The notes under the pieces: generated by a model
What the model was told of the DNA's origin: nothing
Database searches by the model: none
Seen by the model: the letters and a program-made list of their open reading frames with translations, nothing else
Made by a program: the position numbers and the translations under genes
Shown here: positions 53,296-62,465 of the stretch, piece by piece
Numbering within the stretch: the first letter of the stretch is position 1
Layout of the letters: each line of letters begins with the position of its first letter
DNA from: JALZUV01 sp963837025
GTDB taxonomy: Bacteria > Pseudomonadota > Alphaproteobacteria > Rickettsiales > JALZUV01
Length of the DNA stretch: 64,000 nt
Assembly: GCA_963837025.1 (NCBI GenBank)
Contig: CAWILT010000002.1
Location: forward strand, 310,001 to 374,000
Direction of reading: 5' to 3'

Positions 53296-53388
53296 AGCAT
53301 TTATGTAGTGCGGGGCGGGCAAAAATCAACCTTTTGTTAGGATTTGTCCTGTATAGTTAAACTCTGTTAACGAAAAAAGAGTTCTGTT

Positions 53389-55920
53389 TTGGCTAAATTA
53401 CCTTTCTTAAAAACTATCGACGTTAAATTAGGTGCGCTACTCACACGCCCGCGTCATTATGCCGCAGTTGGCGGATTAGCAATGGCTAGTTTAGGCATTG
53501 GCGGCGCAGCCCTATTCCAAGAACCTGTTCAGCCTGAAGCGCAATCTATCAATAATCAAAAAGACGAACCTAATAATGCCACGCTAAAGCTTGCCAATAT
53601 GTGGGAGCAATCCGCTATCACTAACGGAAAAACGGATTATTTTAGTTTAAACGACACCACCTATACCCAAAATGCCAAAACCTTAGAGCAACAAGCGTTC
53701 AAATATTACGGCCCTTACGCGCTGGATTTACGCCAATTGGAATTGGCAGGTTTTGTATATAACGATTCCAAAACAGGCAAATGGGAATGGTCGGATAAAG
53801 AAGTAAATGGCGTAAAGGTCGATAGCCGCCAAGCCTTTCTAAATCTAGATCATGATGCTCATTTAGAAGTTTTTAAATCATTTGTATATCGCGCTACAGA
53901 AGAATATATAGCATTTGAGCCCAACCCCGTGAGTAGCGAATTGATACTTTATTTGCTATCCAGCGGCAATCGCTCAGCCATGCAAGAAATTCTCTATAAC
54001 GAGGATTCGCTCAATGATCGCTTCACCCTAAAGGGCGAAATGCCTACAAATTTAGCGCTGGCCGATGCATTTGATAGCGCCGACTTGCAAGAGCAGCTTG
54101 ATATAAACTATGAAATTCCCGAAGATCATGTATCAAATCAAACCATTGACTACACGGCTGATGCTCATGCTGAAACGCAAGAACTACCTTTAGCACCCAG
54201 CTATTCACGCGATATTGAAGCGCCTACCATTGTTAAGGAACCTTCAACGGTTGTCGCCTCACCGCAACCAGCGGCTGAGCAGCAACTGCAAACTTTCATT
54301 GAAAAGGAACTCGCCAAGCGTCATCTAAAACCACATAGCAAAGCCAATTCACTACTTGAAGCGGTGCGCACCAATCAGTGGAAAGGCCAGCCTCGCCTCA
54401 ATGGCATGTTTGAAGATAGCCGTGGCACTAAACGCTATACCGAGCTTGGCCTATCCATGGATGATTTAAAAATTGCAGGCTATTTGGTGAAAGAAAAAGG
54501 TGGTGCCTATATTTGGAGCGAATCATCTGGTGTGCACACAGCGCTTGGCGTTTCCTATCAATCCTATGCATCAAACTGGAAAAAACACGCTAACGAAGCG
54601 CGTAACGCCTTTTTAGATAAAGCCCAATACACGATTGAATCCATCAATAACCAATATATGCAAAAATTATGGAATAATGTCGTGCAACCCTCAGCATTGG
54701 ATAATTTTATTGGTGCAGAGGGCTATATGGTAGATGGCAAAACGCTCACCATTGATGCTACGCACATATTAGCATTAACACGTTTTCATGGGCATAAAGC
54801 GACGAAAAGCTTTTTAGCCTCAGCTGACAGAAGCCATCCTAACATCACCCCACAAATGGCCGAAACACTCAGCACATTCACCCATCTATCGCATAAATTA
54901 GATTTAGATATTCTGCCTATCCGCACTTTTATCGGCGAAGGTAACCAAACCTTCCGCATTATTGACATGCGCAAACAGTTCAAAGTTGAGGATATGAAAG
55001 ATGATGCCTATCCTATCATGCTTGAAACTAAAGCGTTTCGTGAATCGAGCTATAAGCTTGATGTAGGCACTAAATATATTGGCTATTACCAAATCAATAA
55101 AAAGTATTTGGAAGAAAAATATTTAAATCAGCATAACGTTGCACATTGCACCAATCACACCATAGCCGATTTTAAAAAGAACCAAGATTTACAAACGGCT
55201 ATCATTCGTGACTACCATGCCGAAACCGCAAGGCAGGTCGAATCAAAGGGGCTTACGCATTTCACACCTTATGTGATGAACACAAATCTGGTTGAGTTTG
55301 AAGTGCATAATCCCAAAGTTGATGTGCAGTCATCCATCATCCTATCGCCTGAAAAACTAAAACATGCCAAATTACTAAGCGCAGGAACCGGTAAAGAAGA
55401 ATTCGGCTTTCAGGTTGGCGCCGTCTATATGCTACCCGGCAAATTAAAGGCTACCGTAACCGATGTTGGCACGCGTACGCGTCAGGTGAATGCGCTCGGC
55501 TTGGTAAGCATGTCGCATTTAGGTGGGGCAGGCAATATTAGTAAAACATTCAACACACAAAACTCAATTAAAGAACAAGTATTTAGCGATGGCAATAAAA
55601 CTCCGGTTTCAGAATATTTCTTCCTAACTGATCATAGCATCAATGAGCGAAACTTGGCGCAAGCTAAGCAAAACCCTCATTTTAATGTGCCAGAAAAGGA
55701 TGGTAAGCTTGATCCTAAATTCCAAACTAACGAAGTGTTAAAGGCAATGGATAAGGGACTAAAATACCAGCAATCCATTCCCAACCGCCCAAAATTTGAT
55801 GAGGCGGCTTATAAACGGTTCAATCAATCCATGCCCGTGGCAGCCATCAGCCACGATACGCCATGGAGCCAAAAAGTAAAATTGTCCAACTTGCCGGATG
55901 CGTCTATCGCTATTTCGTAA
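53389..55920 (+). CDS. Unrecognised large protein with repeated lysozyme-fold-like segments
   Basis: Not firmly recognised. The 843-residue product starts with TTG (AAAAGAG upstream), has one N-terminal hydrophobic stretch (YAAVGGLAMASLGIGGAALF, residues about 24-43), then two similar segments: YGPYALDLRQLELAGFVYN...GKWEWSD and RYTELGLSMDDLKIAGYLV...GAYIWSE. A third, KYIGYYQINKKYLEEKYLN, follows late. The pattern of polar GxYQ(I/L) plus x-LxxAGxx and a following W resembles lysozyme-like/phage-type peptidoglycan proteins, but catalytic Glu is not assigned. It could be a wall- or surface-associated factor. Confidence 0.7.
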   Translation: MAKLPFLKTIDVKLGALLTRPRHYAAVGGLAMASLGIGGAALFQEPVQPEAQSINNQKDEPNNATLKLANMWEQSAITNGKTDYFSLNDTTYTQNAKTLEQQAFKYYGPYALDLRQLELAGFVYNDSKTGKWEWSDKEVNGVKVDSRQAFLNLDHDAHLEVFKSFVYRATEEYIAFEPNPVSSELILYLLSSGNRSAMQEILYNEDSLNDRFTLKGEMPTNLALADAFDSADLQEQLDINYEIPEDHVSNQTIDYTADAHAETQELPLAPSYSRDIEAPTIVKEPSTVVASPQPAAEQQLQTFIEKELAKRHLKPHSKANSLLEAVRTNQWKGQPRLNGMFEDSRGTKRYTELGLSMDDLKIAGYLVKEKGGAYIWSESSGVHTALGVSYQSYASNWKKHANEARNAFLDKAQYTIESINNQYMQKLWNNVVQPSALDNFIGAEGYMVDGKTLTIDATHILALTRFHGHKATKSFLASADRSHPNITPQMAETLSTFTHLSHKLDLDILPIRTFIGEGNQTFRIIDMRKQFKVEDMKDDAYPIMLETKAFRESSYKLDVGTKYIGYYQINKKYLEEKYLNQHNVAHCTNHTIADFKKNQDLQTAIIRDYHAETARQVESKGLTHFTPYVMNTNLVEFEVHNPKVDVQSSIILSPEKLKHAKLLSAGTGKEEFGFQVGAVYMLPGKLKATVTDVGTRTRQVNALGLVSMSHLGGAGNISKTFNTQNSIKEQVFSDGNKTPVSEYFFLTDHSINERNLAQAKQNPHFNVPEKDGKLDPKFQTNEVLKAMDKGLKYQQSIPNRPKFDEAAYKRFNQSMPVAAISHDTPWSQKVKLSNLPDASIAIS

Positions 55921-56073
55921 GCGCCAAATTGCCACAATGTTATATTATCTTAATTATACGATTTATCTTTATAAATCATGAACTAGCCCATTGCTGATTG
56001 CGCAAACTGCAAACGCCCATTGCACTACGCAAAATAAAATACAAATTTTTATTATAAAAATGCACTTTAGGTG
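55921..56073. other. Intergenic, AT-rich, no gene seen
   Basis: No coding frame or RNA signature between the end of the large protein gene and the rRNA promoter. Contains AT-rich runs only, which could act as an upstream promoter (UP) element for the rRNA promoter. Confidence 0.5.
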
Positions 56074-56102
56074 TTGACCTATGAGATGGGTCTGCGTATA
56101 AC
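56074..56102 (+). promoter_or_regulatory. Sigma70-type promoter of the 16S rRNA gene
   Basis: TTGACC (56074-56079), 17-base spacer, TATAAC (56097-56102), with AT-rich DNA just upstream. Transcription would start near 56109, giving a leader of about 350 bases before the 16S gene. Confidence 0.75.
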
Positions 56103-56425
56103 ACACCTCCGCTGGCAAGGCGAACAGCCAACAAGACAGCGAATGTTATTTGATATCGTAAAGCATTTGAGCGCAGGAGATGATATGCTATTCAGCTTTT
56201 TAGTTTACTAAAAACTTGACATATACACAGCATATTATGTTCTTGCACAATAACACACCATGTTATGTGGTATCACTGACCGTAAGATCCAACCGGGTTA
56301 AACCGGCGGCAAGCGGTGATATAATATAGTATGTGCGTGTAACCAAACAATTCAACAAAATCAGTATGATTTTGAACAACACGAACCGTATAATTTATTA
56401 TAATGTTCGCTAGTAAAATTTGAGT

Positions 56426-56449
56426 GATTAGTAAGTTTACTTGCTAATC
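56426..56449 (+). promoter_or_regulatory. Hairpin in the 16S leader, likely processing stem
   Basis: GATTAGTAAG and CTTGCTAATC pair over 10 bp with one G-U, loop TTTA, ending 14 bases before 16S. Such leader hairpins are often RNase processing sites. Confidence 0.5.
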
Positions 56450-56462
56450 AAACAAAGGATTC

Positions 56463-57952
<1,490 letters not shown>

Positions 57953-58067
57953 CTAAGGAAGCATTTGGTGAACTTGGTTGGCTACCCGCTAACTACGCAG
58001 TTCCAAATAGCTTATCTTACATTTTGCATATCGTCTTCTGCGCTCAGCTGCTTTACGAACTAAAAAT

Positions 58068-58091
58068 ACCCTCGCTCTGCGGGGGTTTTTT
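58068..58091 (+). terminator. Terminator of the 16S transcription unit
   Basis: 8-bp stem ACCCTCGC / GCGGGGGT (one G-U), loop TCT, followed by TTTTTT. It ends the 16S transcript about 115 bases after the mature 3' end. Confidence 0.88.
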
Positions 58092-58131
58092 ATTACCTAA
58101 TAAGCTCTCAAACGTGTCCAGTTTTTCGCTC

Positions 58132-58220
58132 GTCATTTCGAACAAGTCGTAGGCGAGGAGAAATCTACCTAATCTAAACTTATTAAATCTCTCGTCGCGC
58201 TATGCGCTCTGTCGAGATAA
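58132..58220. repeat. Dispersed palindromic repeat-like element
   Basis: Imperfect inverted repeat: it opens GTCATTTCGAAC and closes with GTCGAGATAAC (reverse GTTATCTCGAC), with AGGAGAAATCT and AAATCTCTCG in between. The motif resembles intergenic palindromes spread in many bacterial genomes. Only one copy is in this window, so its dispersed nature is inferred. Confidence 0.5.
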
Positions 58221-58224
58221 CACT

Positions 58225-59154
58225 TCAAAACCATCGTGAATTCCCGTTGGGGAAATTTTGTTTTGATCTTTCGTGAATTTCTTTTTGGATTTTTTCTAGC
58301 CATGTAATCTCTATATTCGCTGCATCGCGAGTTTCTTTATGCTCCTCGCCTGAAAGATGGTCAAAAACTTCTTTTTTTGACATTGAAACTAATGCATTGA
58401 GGTCTTGTAGAGGAAGATTATTTTCCTGATTTACGTTCAAAGTTTGTTCAGTTTCAAAATTCATATTAGCCATAGTTGGAACCATTTTGTACGGTGCAAA
58501 AGCTAGTGTTTTGCCGTCAAAATCTAAATACTGACTTCGTGGTACTTCATTAAAGAAATACTCCATTGTAGGGTTCACTCTGCTTACAACAATCTGCTCT
58601 GTTTGTAATGTAGCTGTCAGTAGCTTTGAAGCATTTTCCATTATAGATGGATTAGCGGCAGCCAACTTTTCTAACTCTTCTGCTTTGGAAGGGTCGAAGG
58701 CCATATCTAAAAATTCTTCTGCGCTCATTCCAACTAAGTCACAATTCTTTTGAACGTGGTTTCTTGTTAGTAATGCGACTTCAGGGTCTATTGAATGCTG
58801 AAGTTCGTGTAATAGAAGTCTAGTTAATGAGATACGATGTTGCTTTTCATCAATACCAGAATATGTGTTATTTAGTCTTAAATCATTGGGTAAAATAATT
58901 TTTCGCAGCGATGCCATATAACCAAATGCAGCAAGCCCCCCCCCAAACTTTGCCGTATCTTCAGTTATAGGCTCTATAGTAACCTTTGTGGGGTGCCAAT
59001 CGAATGTTTTCACTAAAGGAATATCGCGTAAGGTTTCCTGCATTAAATTAAGCGGCTCTAATCTATTAAGCTCTGCAGTGATTGCTACACGCTGTGCGTA
59101 ACTCCATTCATCGCTTATTTCAATGAAAGTCTGCCATTTAAATCCTGTTGCCAT
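58225..59154 (-). CDS. Putative HExxH metallopeptidase-like protein with a 9-G tract
   Basis: Not recognised as a family. The 309-residue product has no signal peptide. LLLHELQHSIDPE (His116, Glu117, His120) fits the zinc-binding HExxH motif of metallopeptidases. At residues 71-73 three Gly are coded by nine consecutive G (58936-58944), a slippage-prone tract before the motif. The gene seems more AT-rich than its neighbours and lies between the repeat downstream of 16S and a 278-base stretch with no gene. A cargo or effector role is possible; proof is lacking. Confidence 0.7.
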   Translation of the reverse strand: MATGFKWQTFIEISDEWSYAQRVAITAELNRLEPLNLMQETLRDIPLVKTFDWHPTKVTIEPITEDTAKFGGGLAAFGYMASLRKIILPNDLRLNNTYSGIDEKQHRISLTRLLLHELQHSIDPEVALLTRNHVQKNCDLVGMSAEEFLDMAFDPSKAEELEKLAAANPSIMENASKLLTATLQTEQIVVSRVNPTMEYFFNEVPRSQYLDFDGKTLAFAPYKMVPTMANMNFETEQTLNVNQENNLPLQDLNALVSMSKKEVFDHLSGEEHKETRDAANIEITWLEKIQKEIHERSKQNFPNGNSRWF

Positions 59155-59432
59155 CTAAATAACATAATATAAAAATATAAATAATTTGTTAAAGTAATGT
59201 TGGTTGGCTTTAAAACTCATTAGTTTCCCCCTTCCGCATGGATGAAGGGTGAGTAGAATGCATGTATTAACGGGATTTTAAGAAAATCTGCGATAAAGGT
59301 GGTGGGAAGAAATGACTCACATGTAACAAAACCATTTATTCGTAACTAAGCATTATTTTATAAAAGCGTGATTATGTGCGATTATCTTTTGGCCGTCATA
59401 AAAGCTTCATCATTTCTTGTCATACTTATTTC
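59155..59432. other. Intergenic between divergent genes, nothing further seen
   Basis: No RNA or coding signature is seen. AT-rich; it must hold promoters for the HExxH gene and for the transglycosylase gene. Confidence 0.4.
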
Positions 59433-60629
59433 ATGGCAGATGTAATTAAATATGGCGAAATCTCCGAAGATGTGCAGTTAATGCAGTCGCAGCTTTGGGA
59501 ATATCTTGAAAATAACGGCAAATTAGATGCCATGCGCGCCAACGCTTCGCCCACACAACAAAAATATCTCCAAAACCGTGAAGCCTTTATTGATGGGCGA
59601 TTTGGTGGAACAACCCAATGGGTATTAAAAGAAGTGCAAAAAGAGCTCGATGGCTTGCGCGTTGATGGTATCTATGGCCCAAACACCACCCGCGAGTTAC
59701 ACGAAGCGATTAGCCCTGATCCATTGGAGCCAATCACCATAAAACCCCAAATTTCTCAACCTATTCACAAGGCACCCGCAGCAGAACAGGCACCTTATAA
59801 AGCGCCTATTTCAACCGAGAAACCTTCATTAGAAACGGATATCCAGTCTCAGCAATTTAGAAATCATGGCATGAATTTTAAGGTGGATTTTATATCCATG
59901 AATGAGCAAACAAAACCATCAACCAAGCAAATCGCCGATGCTGTCTTCAAAGGAATGATAAAGACGGAAAGTGGTGGACGCCAATTTGATCAAAATGGCA
60001 ATCCGCTGCGGTCTATGTCAGGTGATACAGATTCACCCGTTGGAGCAGGACAAATTCGCCCTTCAACGGCTCAAGGAGCCTGTCGGGCAGCAAATATTTC
60101 GTTTGATGCAAATCGTTTGGCTTCGGATAAAAGCTATAATTTACGCGTCTCACGCGCCGAATATGATCGGTTATGCAATTACTATGATGATCCCTATTTA
60201 GCAGCAATGGCCTATAATACCGGCAGTGGAAATTTAAACCGCTATATTTCAGAAGTAGGTGATCCGCGCAAGGATGAGTTATCCATGCAGGAATTTATCG
60301 ATCAACGCAGCAGTAGTCATGGCTCTTCGCGTGGCAGTACACAAAATAAAAACTACTTACCTACCGCGGCGCATTATGCCGGTATAGCGATTCATGAGCT
60401 TTACCGTGAGCCCCAAAAGCATGAAATACAAATTGCCTCCGCCACACCAACTATCGAACCAGAAACGGTTCACGCATCACGTTTCACCGCTACACTTGCG
60501 CCATTACCTGCCGCAATATTAATGCAAGTCGATTCCATTCGTCAACGAAGCCAAAATAATGAGTTAGGAATGGACGAACAAGCGTTGACCATACCCACCA
60601 ATAGCAATGATAAAACGCGGACTCGTTAA
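59433..60629 (+). CDS. Peptidoglycan-binding plus lytic transglycosylase-like protein without signal peptide
   Basis: A 398-residue protein. Residues about 12-95 have a PG_binding_1-like layout (VQLMQSQLWEYL, DGRFGGTTQWVLKEVQKEL, VDGIYGPNTTREL). A Pro/Thr/Gln-rich linker follows, then from about 165 an SLT lysozyme-like domain: catalytic-Glu candidate in KTESGG, VGAGQIRPSTA and YLAAMAYNTGSGNLNRYI. The ATG at 59433 gives no signal peptide; a start at 59376 gives no better one. Thus export, if any, is by a non-Sec route such as the T4SS, or the protein is phage-lysis-like. Its stop abuts that of the converging aldolase gene. Confidence 0.85.
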   Translation: MADVIKYGEISEDVQLMQSQLWEYLENNGKLDAMRANASPTQQKYLQNREAFIDGRFGGTTQWVLKEVQKELDGLRVDGIYGPNTTRELHEAISPDPLEPITIKPQISQPIHKAPAAEQAPYKAPISTEKPSLETDIQSQQFRNHGMNFKVDFISMNEQTKPSTKQIADAVFKGMIKTESGGRQFDQNGNPLRSMSGDTDSPVGAGQIRPSTAQGACRAANISFDANRLASDKSYNLRVSRAEYDRLCNYYDDPYLAAMAYNTGSGNLNRYISEVGDPRKDELSMQEFIDQRSSSHGSSRGSTQNKNYLPTAAHYAGIAIHELYREPQKHEIQIASATPTIEPETVHASRFTATLAPLPAAILMQVDSIRQRSQNNELGMDEQALTIPTNSNDKTRTR

Positions 60630-61559
60630 TTAGCCTTTAAGCGTATCCATAATCTTTTTCAGCATGGCTTTCGCTTCTTTTTCAGGGCGTTGGAAAATGT
60701 TGCGGCCAATGATAGAACCATCGCCACCGCCATCAACAATCGCTTGAATATCGTCATAAACGCCTTGATCGCCTTTGACGCTACCACCTGAGAAAATCAC
60801 TAAACGACGCCCACCTAATGTGGCTTCTTTCACGTGCTTCACGCGCGCGGCCATGGTGCTGATGTTTATTTTTTCATCTTCATACACTTTTTTCGCTTCC
60901 GGTAAACCCAGCGCATCCGTTGGCAATTTTACCTTAATAATATGCGCGCCTAGCAATGCTGCCATATGCGCCCCATAGGTGCAAATATCCACAGCAGATT
61001 CATCTTTGCTCTCTAAAAATCCACCGCGCGGATAACTCCATACGATAGACGCTAAGCCAGCGGCTTTGGCTTCCGCAATTAAATCGCGGATTTCTTCAAA
61101 CTGGTTAAAGCTTTCACCCGAACCCGGATAGATAGTAAAACCAATAGCCGTACAGCCTAAGCGCAATGCATCATCAATACTCGCAGTCACCGCTTGGTTG
61201 GGTTGATAAGCTTCGTCTTTGGGATAAAGAGAATTGGCGCTGTTCATTTTAAGCACTAAAGGAATTTGACCCGCAAACGTATCCGCACCGGCTTCAATCA
61301 TACCGAGCACCGATGCATAGCCTGCGCAACCCGATTCAACGGCTAAACGAAAGTGATAATGCGGGTCGTAAGCGGCTGGATTTTTTGCGAATGAACGCGC
61401 AGGTCCATGTTCAAACCCTTGATCCACCGGATAAATAACCATCTTACCCGTACCCGCCAACGCACCATGCGTAAGCAAACGCGCAATGGAAGCTTTCGTG
61501 CCGGGATTATCAGACTCATACCAGCCAAGGATTTCTTTAACGCGTGGGGTAACTAACAT
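60630..61559 (-). CDS. fbaB: Class I fructose-bisphosphate aldolase (DhnA/FbaB type)
   Basis: Cleaves fructose 1,6-bisphosphate to DHAP and glyceraldehyde 3-phosphate through a Schiff base. The 309-residue product has VIYPVDQGFEHGPARSF, KMNSANSLYPKD, GFTIYPGSGESFNQF, IIKVKLPTDALG with the likely Schiff-base Lys, and IFSGGSVKGDQGVYDDI plus GGGDGSIIGRNIFQRPEKEA. Unlike class II enzymes it needs no metal. Stands alone. Confidence 0.95.
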   Translation of the reverse strand: MLVTPRVKEILGWYESDNPGTKASIARLLTHGALAGTGKMVIYPVDQGFEHGPARSFAKNPAAYDPHYHFRLAVESGCAGYASVLGMIEAGADTFAGQIPLVLKMNSANSLYPKDEAYQPNQAVTASIDDALRLGCTAIGFTIYPGSGESFNQFEEIRDLIAEAKAAGLASIVWSYPRGGFLESKDESAVDICTYGAHMAALLGAHIIKVKLPTDALGLPEAKKVYEDEKINISTMAARVKHVKEATLGGRRLVIFSGGSVKGDQGVYDDIQAIVDGGGDGSIIGRNIFQRPEKEAKAMLKKIMDTLKG

Positions 61560-61643
61560 AGGATTCTCCAGTTATAATTCAGTTTTAATTGCGCAAATGT
61601 CTAGCATAGGCAAAGCCCGTGCGAAACAAGAAAAACTAACGGT

Positions 61644-61671
61644 TTGACATTTTGTTCCACACTGCTAAAAC
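61644..61671 (+). promoter_or_regulatory. Promoter of the tRNA-Ile gene
   Basis: TTGACA (61644-61649), 16-base spacer, TAAAAC (61666-61671), ending 18 bases before the tRNA. Confidence 0.7.
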
Positions 61672-61689
61672 CGCTTTTCCATCCGGTGC

Positions 61690-61766
<77 letters not shown>

Positions 61767-61844
61767 TTTACACCAAGCCATATTGGCTGATAAAAAATTC
61801 TATTTGGTAATTAAATCTTAACTATCGTCTCTTATACTGTGACG

Positions 61845-62465
61845 ATGTATGAATATTTAGAGTCAAACACACCTACCTTTAAAGATCATGATGCGGTGCA
61901 TCGCGAAACTTTAATGATGATTCATGATGGTTTAGAAGCATATGCGAAGCATGGACAAGAATCAGAATCGCTTAAAACAGGATTTTTGGGGCAAAGTGAT
62001 GAAGATTATTCCGTGACTCTAGCTACAAAAATTGCGAAGGCAGAAGGGCAAGAGGCGGCAAAAACCGTTGATATTAAGGCAGATTATATTCAATTTCCTA
62101 GTGCAGGAGGTATTCAATTTAAACTAGAGTCATTGGCACAAAGCGCAGGCTTAACACGCACTACACGCTCTTACAAAAATGATACCTCTATCGCGTTATA
62201 CGTTCAGCCCGAAACTCAGCATTATGCTTTTGCAAAAAGCGACAATGGCAAAATGTTCTATATTGATACGGAAGAAGATTACGGCACGAAGCGCACTGCG
62301 ATTAACGCCAATCATCAACATATTTCCAATCAAACATTACGCATTCATACGGATGATATTCCAAAAATTCTATCGATAATTAAGCAGCTTTATAAAGACC
62401 TAAGTCCGCGAGTGCAGGGTGGTGAGGATAAGCAGCTTGAGGCGAACCCAAGCACGCATCGTTAA
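61845..62465 (+). CDS. Unrecognised soluble protein
   Basis: Not recognised. About 206 residues from ATG 61845 (GTG at 61839 also possible); no signal peptide and no long hydrophobic stretch. The first third is helical (HDAVHRETLMMIHDGLEAYAKH), the rest mixed. No catalytic motif is seen. Starts 79 bases after tRNA-Ile and overlaps the converging pccA stop by four bases. Confidence 0.6.
   Translation: MYEYLESNTPTFKDHDAVHRETLMMIHDGLEAYAKHGQESESLKTGFLGQSDEDYSVTLATKIAKAEGQEAAKTVDIKADYIQFPSAGGIQFKLESLAQSAGLTRTTRSYKNDTSIALYVQPETQHYAFAKSDNGKMFYIDTEEDYGTKRTAINANHQHISNQTLRIHTDDIPKILSIIKQLYKDLSPRVQGGEDKQLEANPSTHR

Noticed and set aside
56216..56260. Second rRNA promoter beginning TTGACA at 56216
   Set aside because: No acceptable -10 element lies 16-18 bases downstream; the nearest TATTAT is only 11 bases away.
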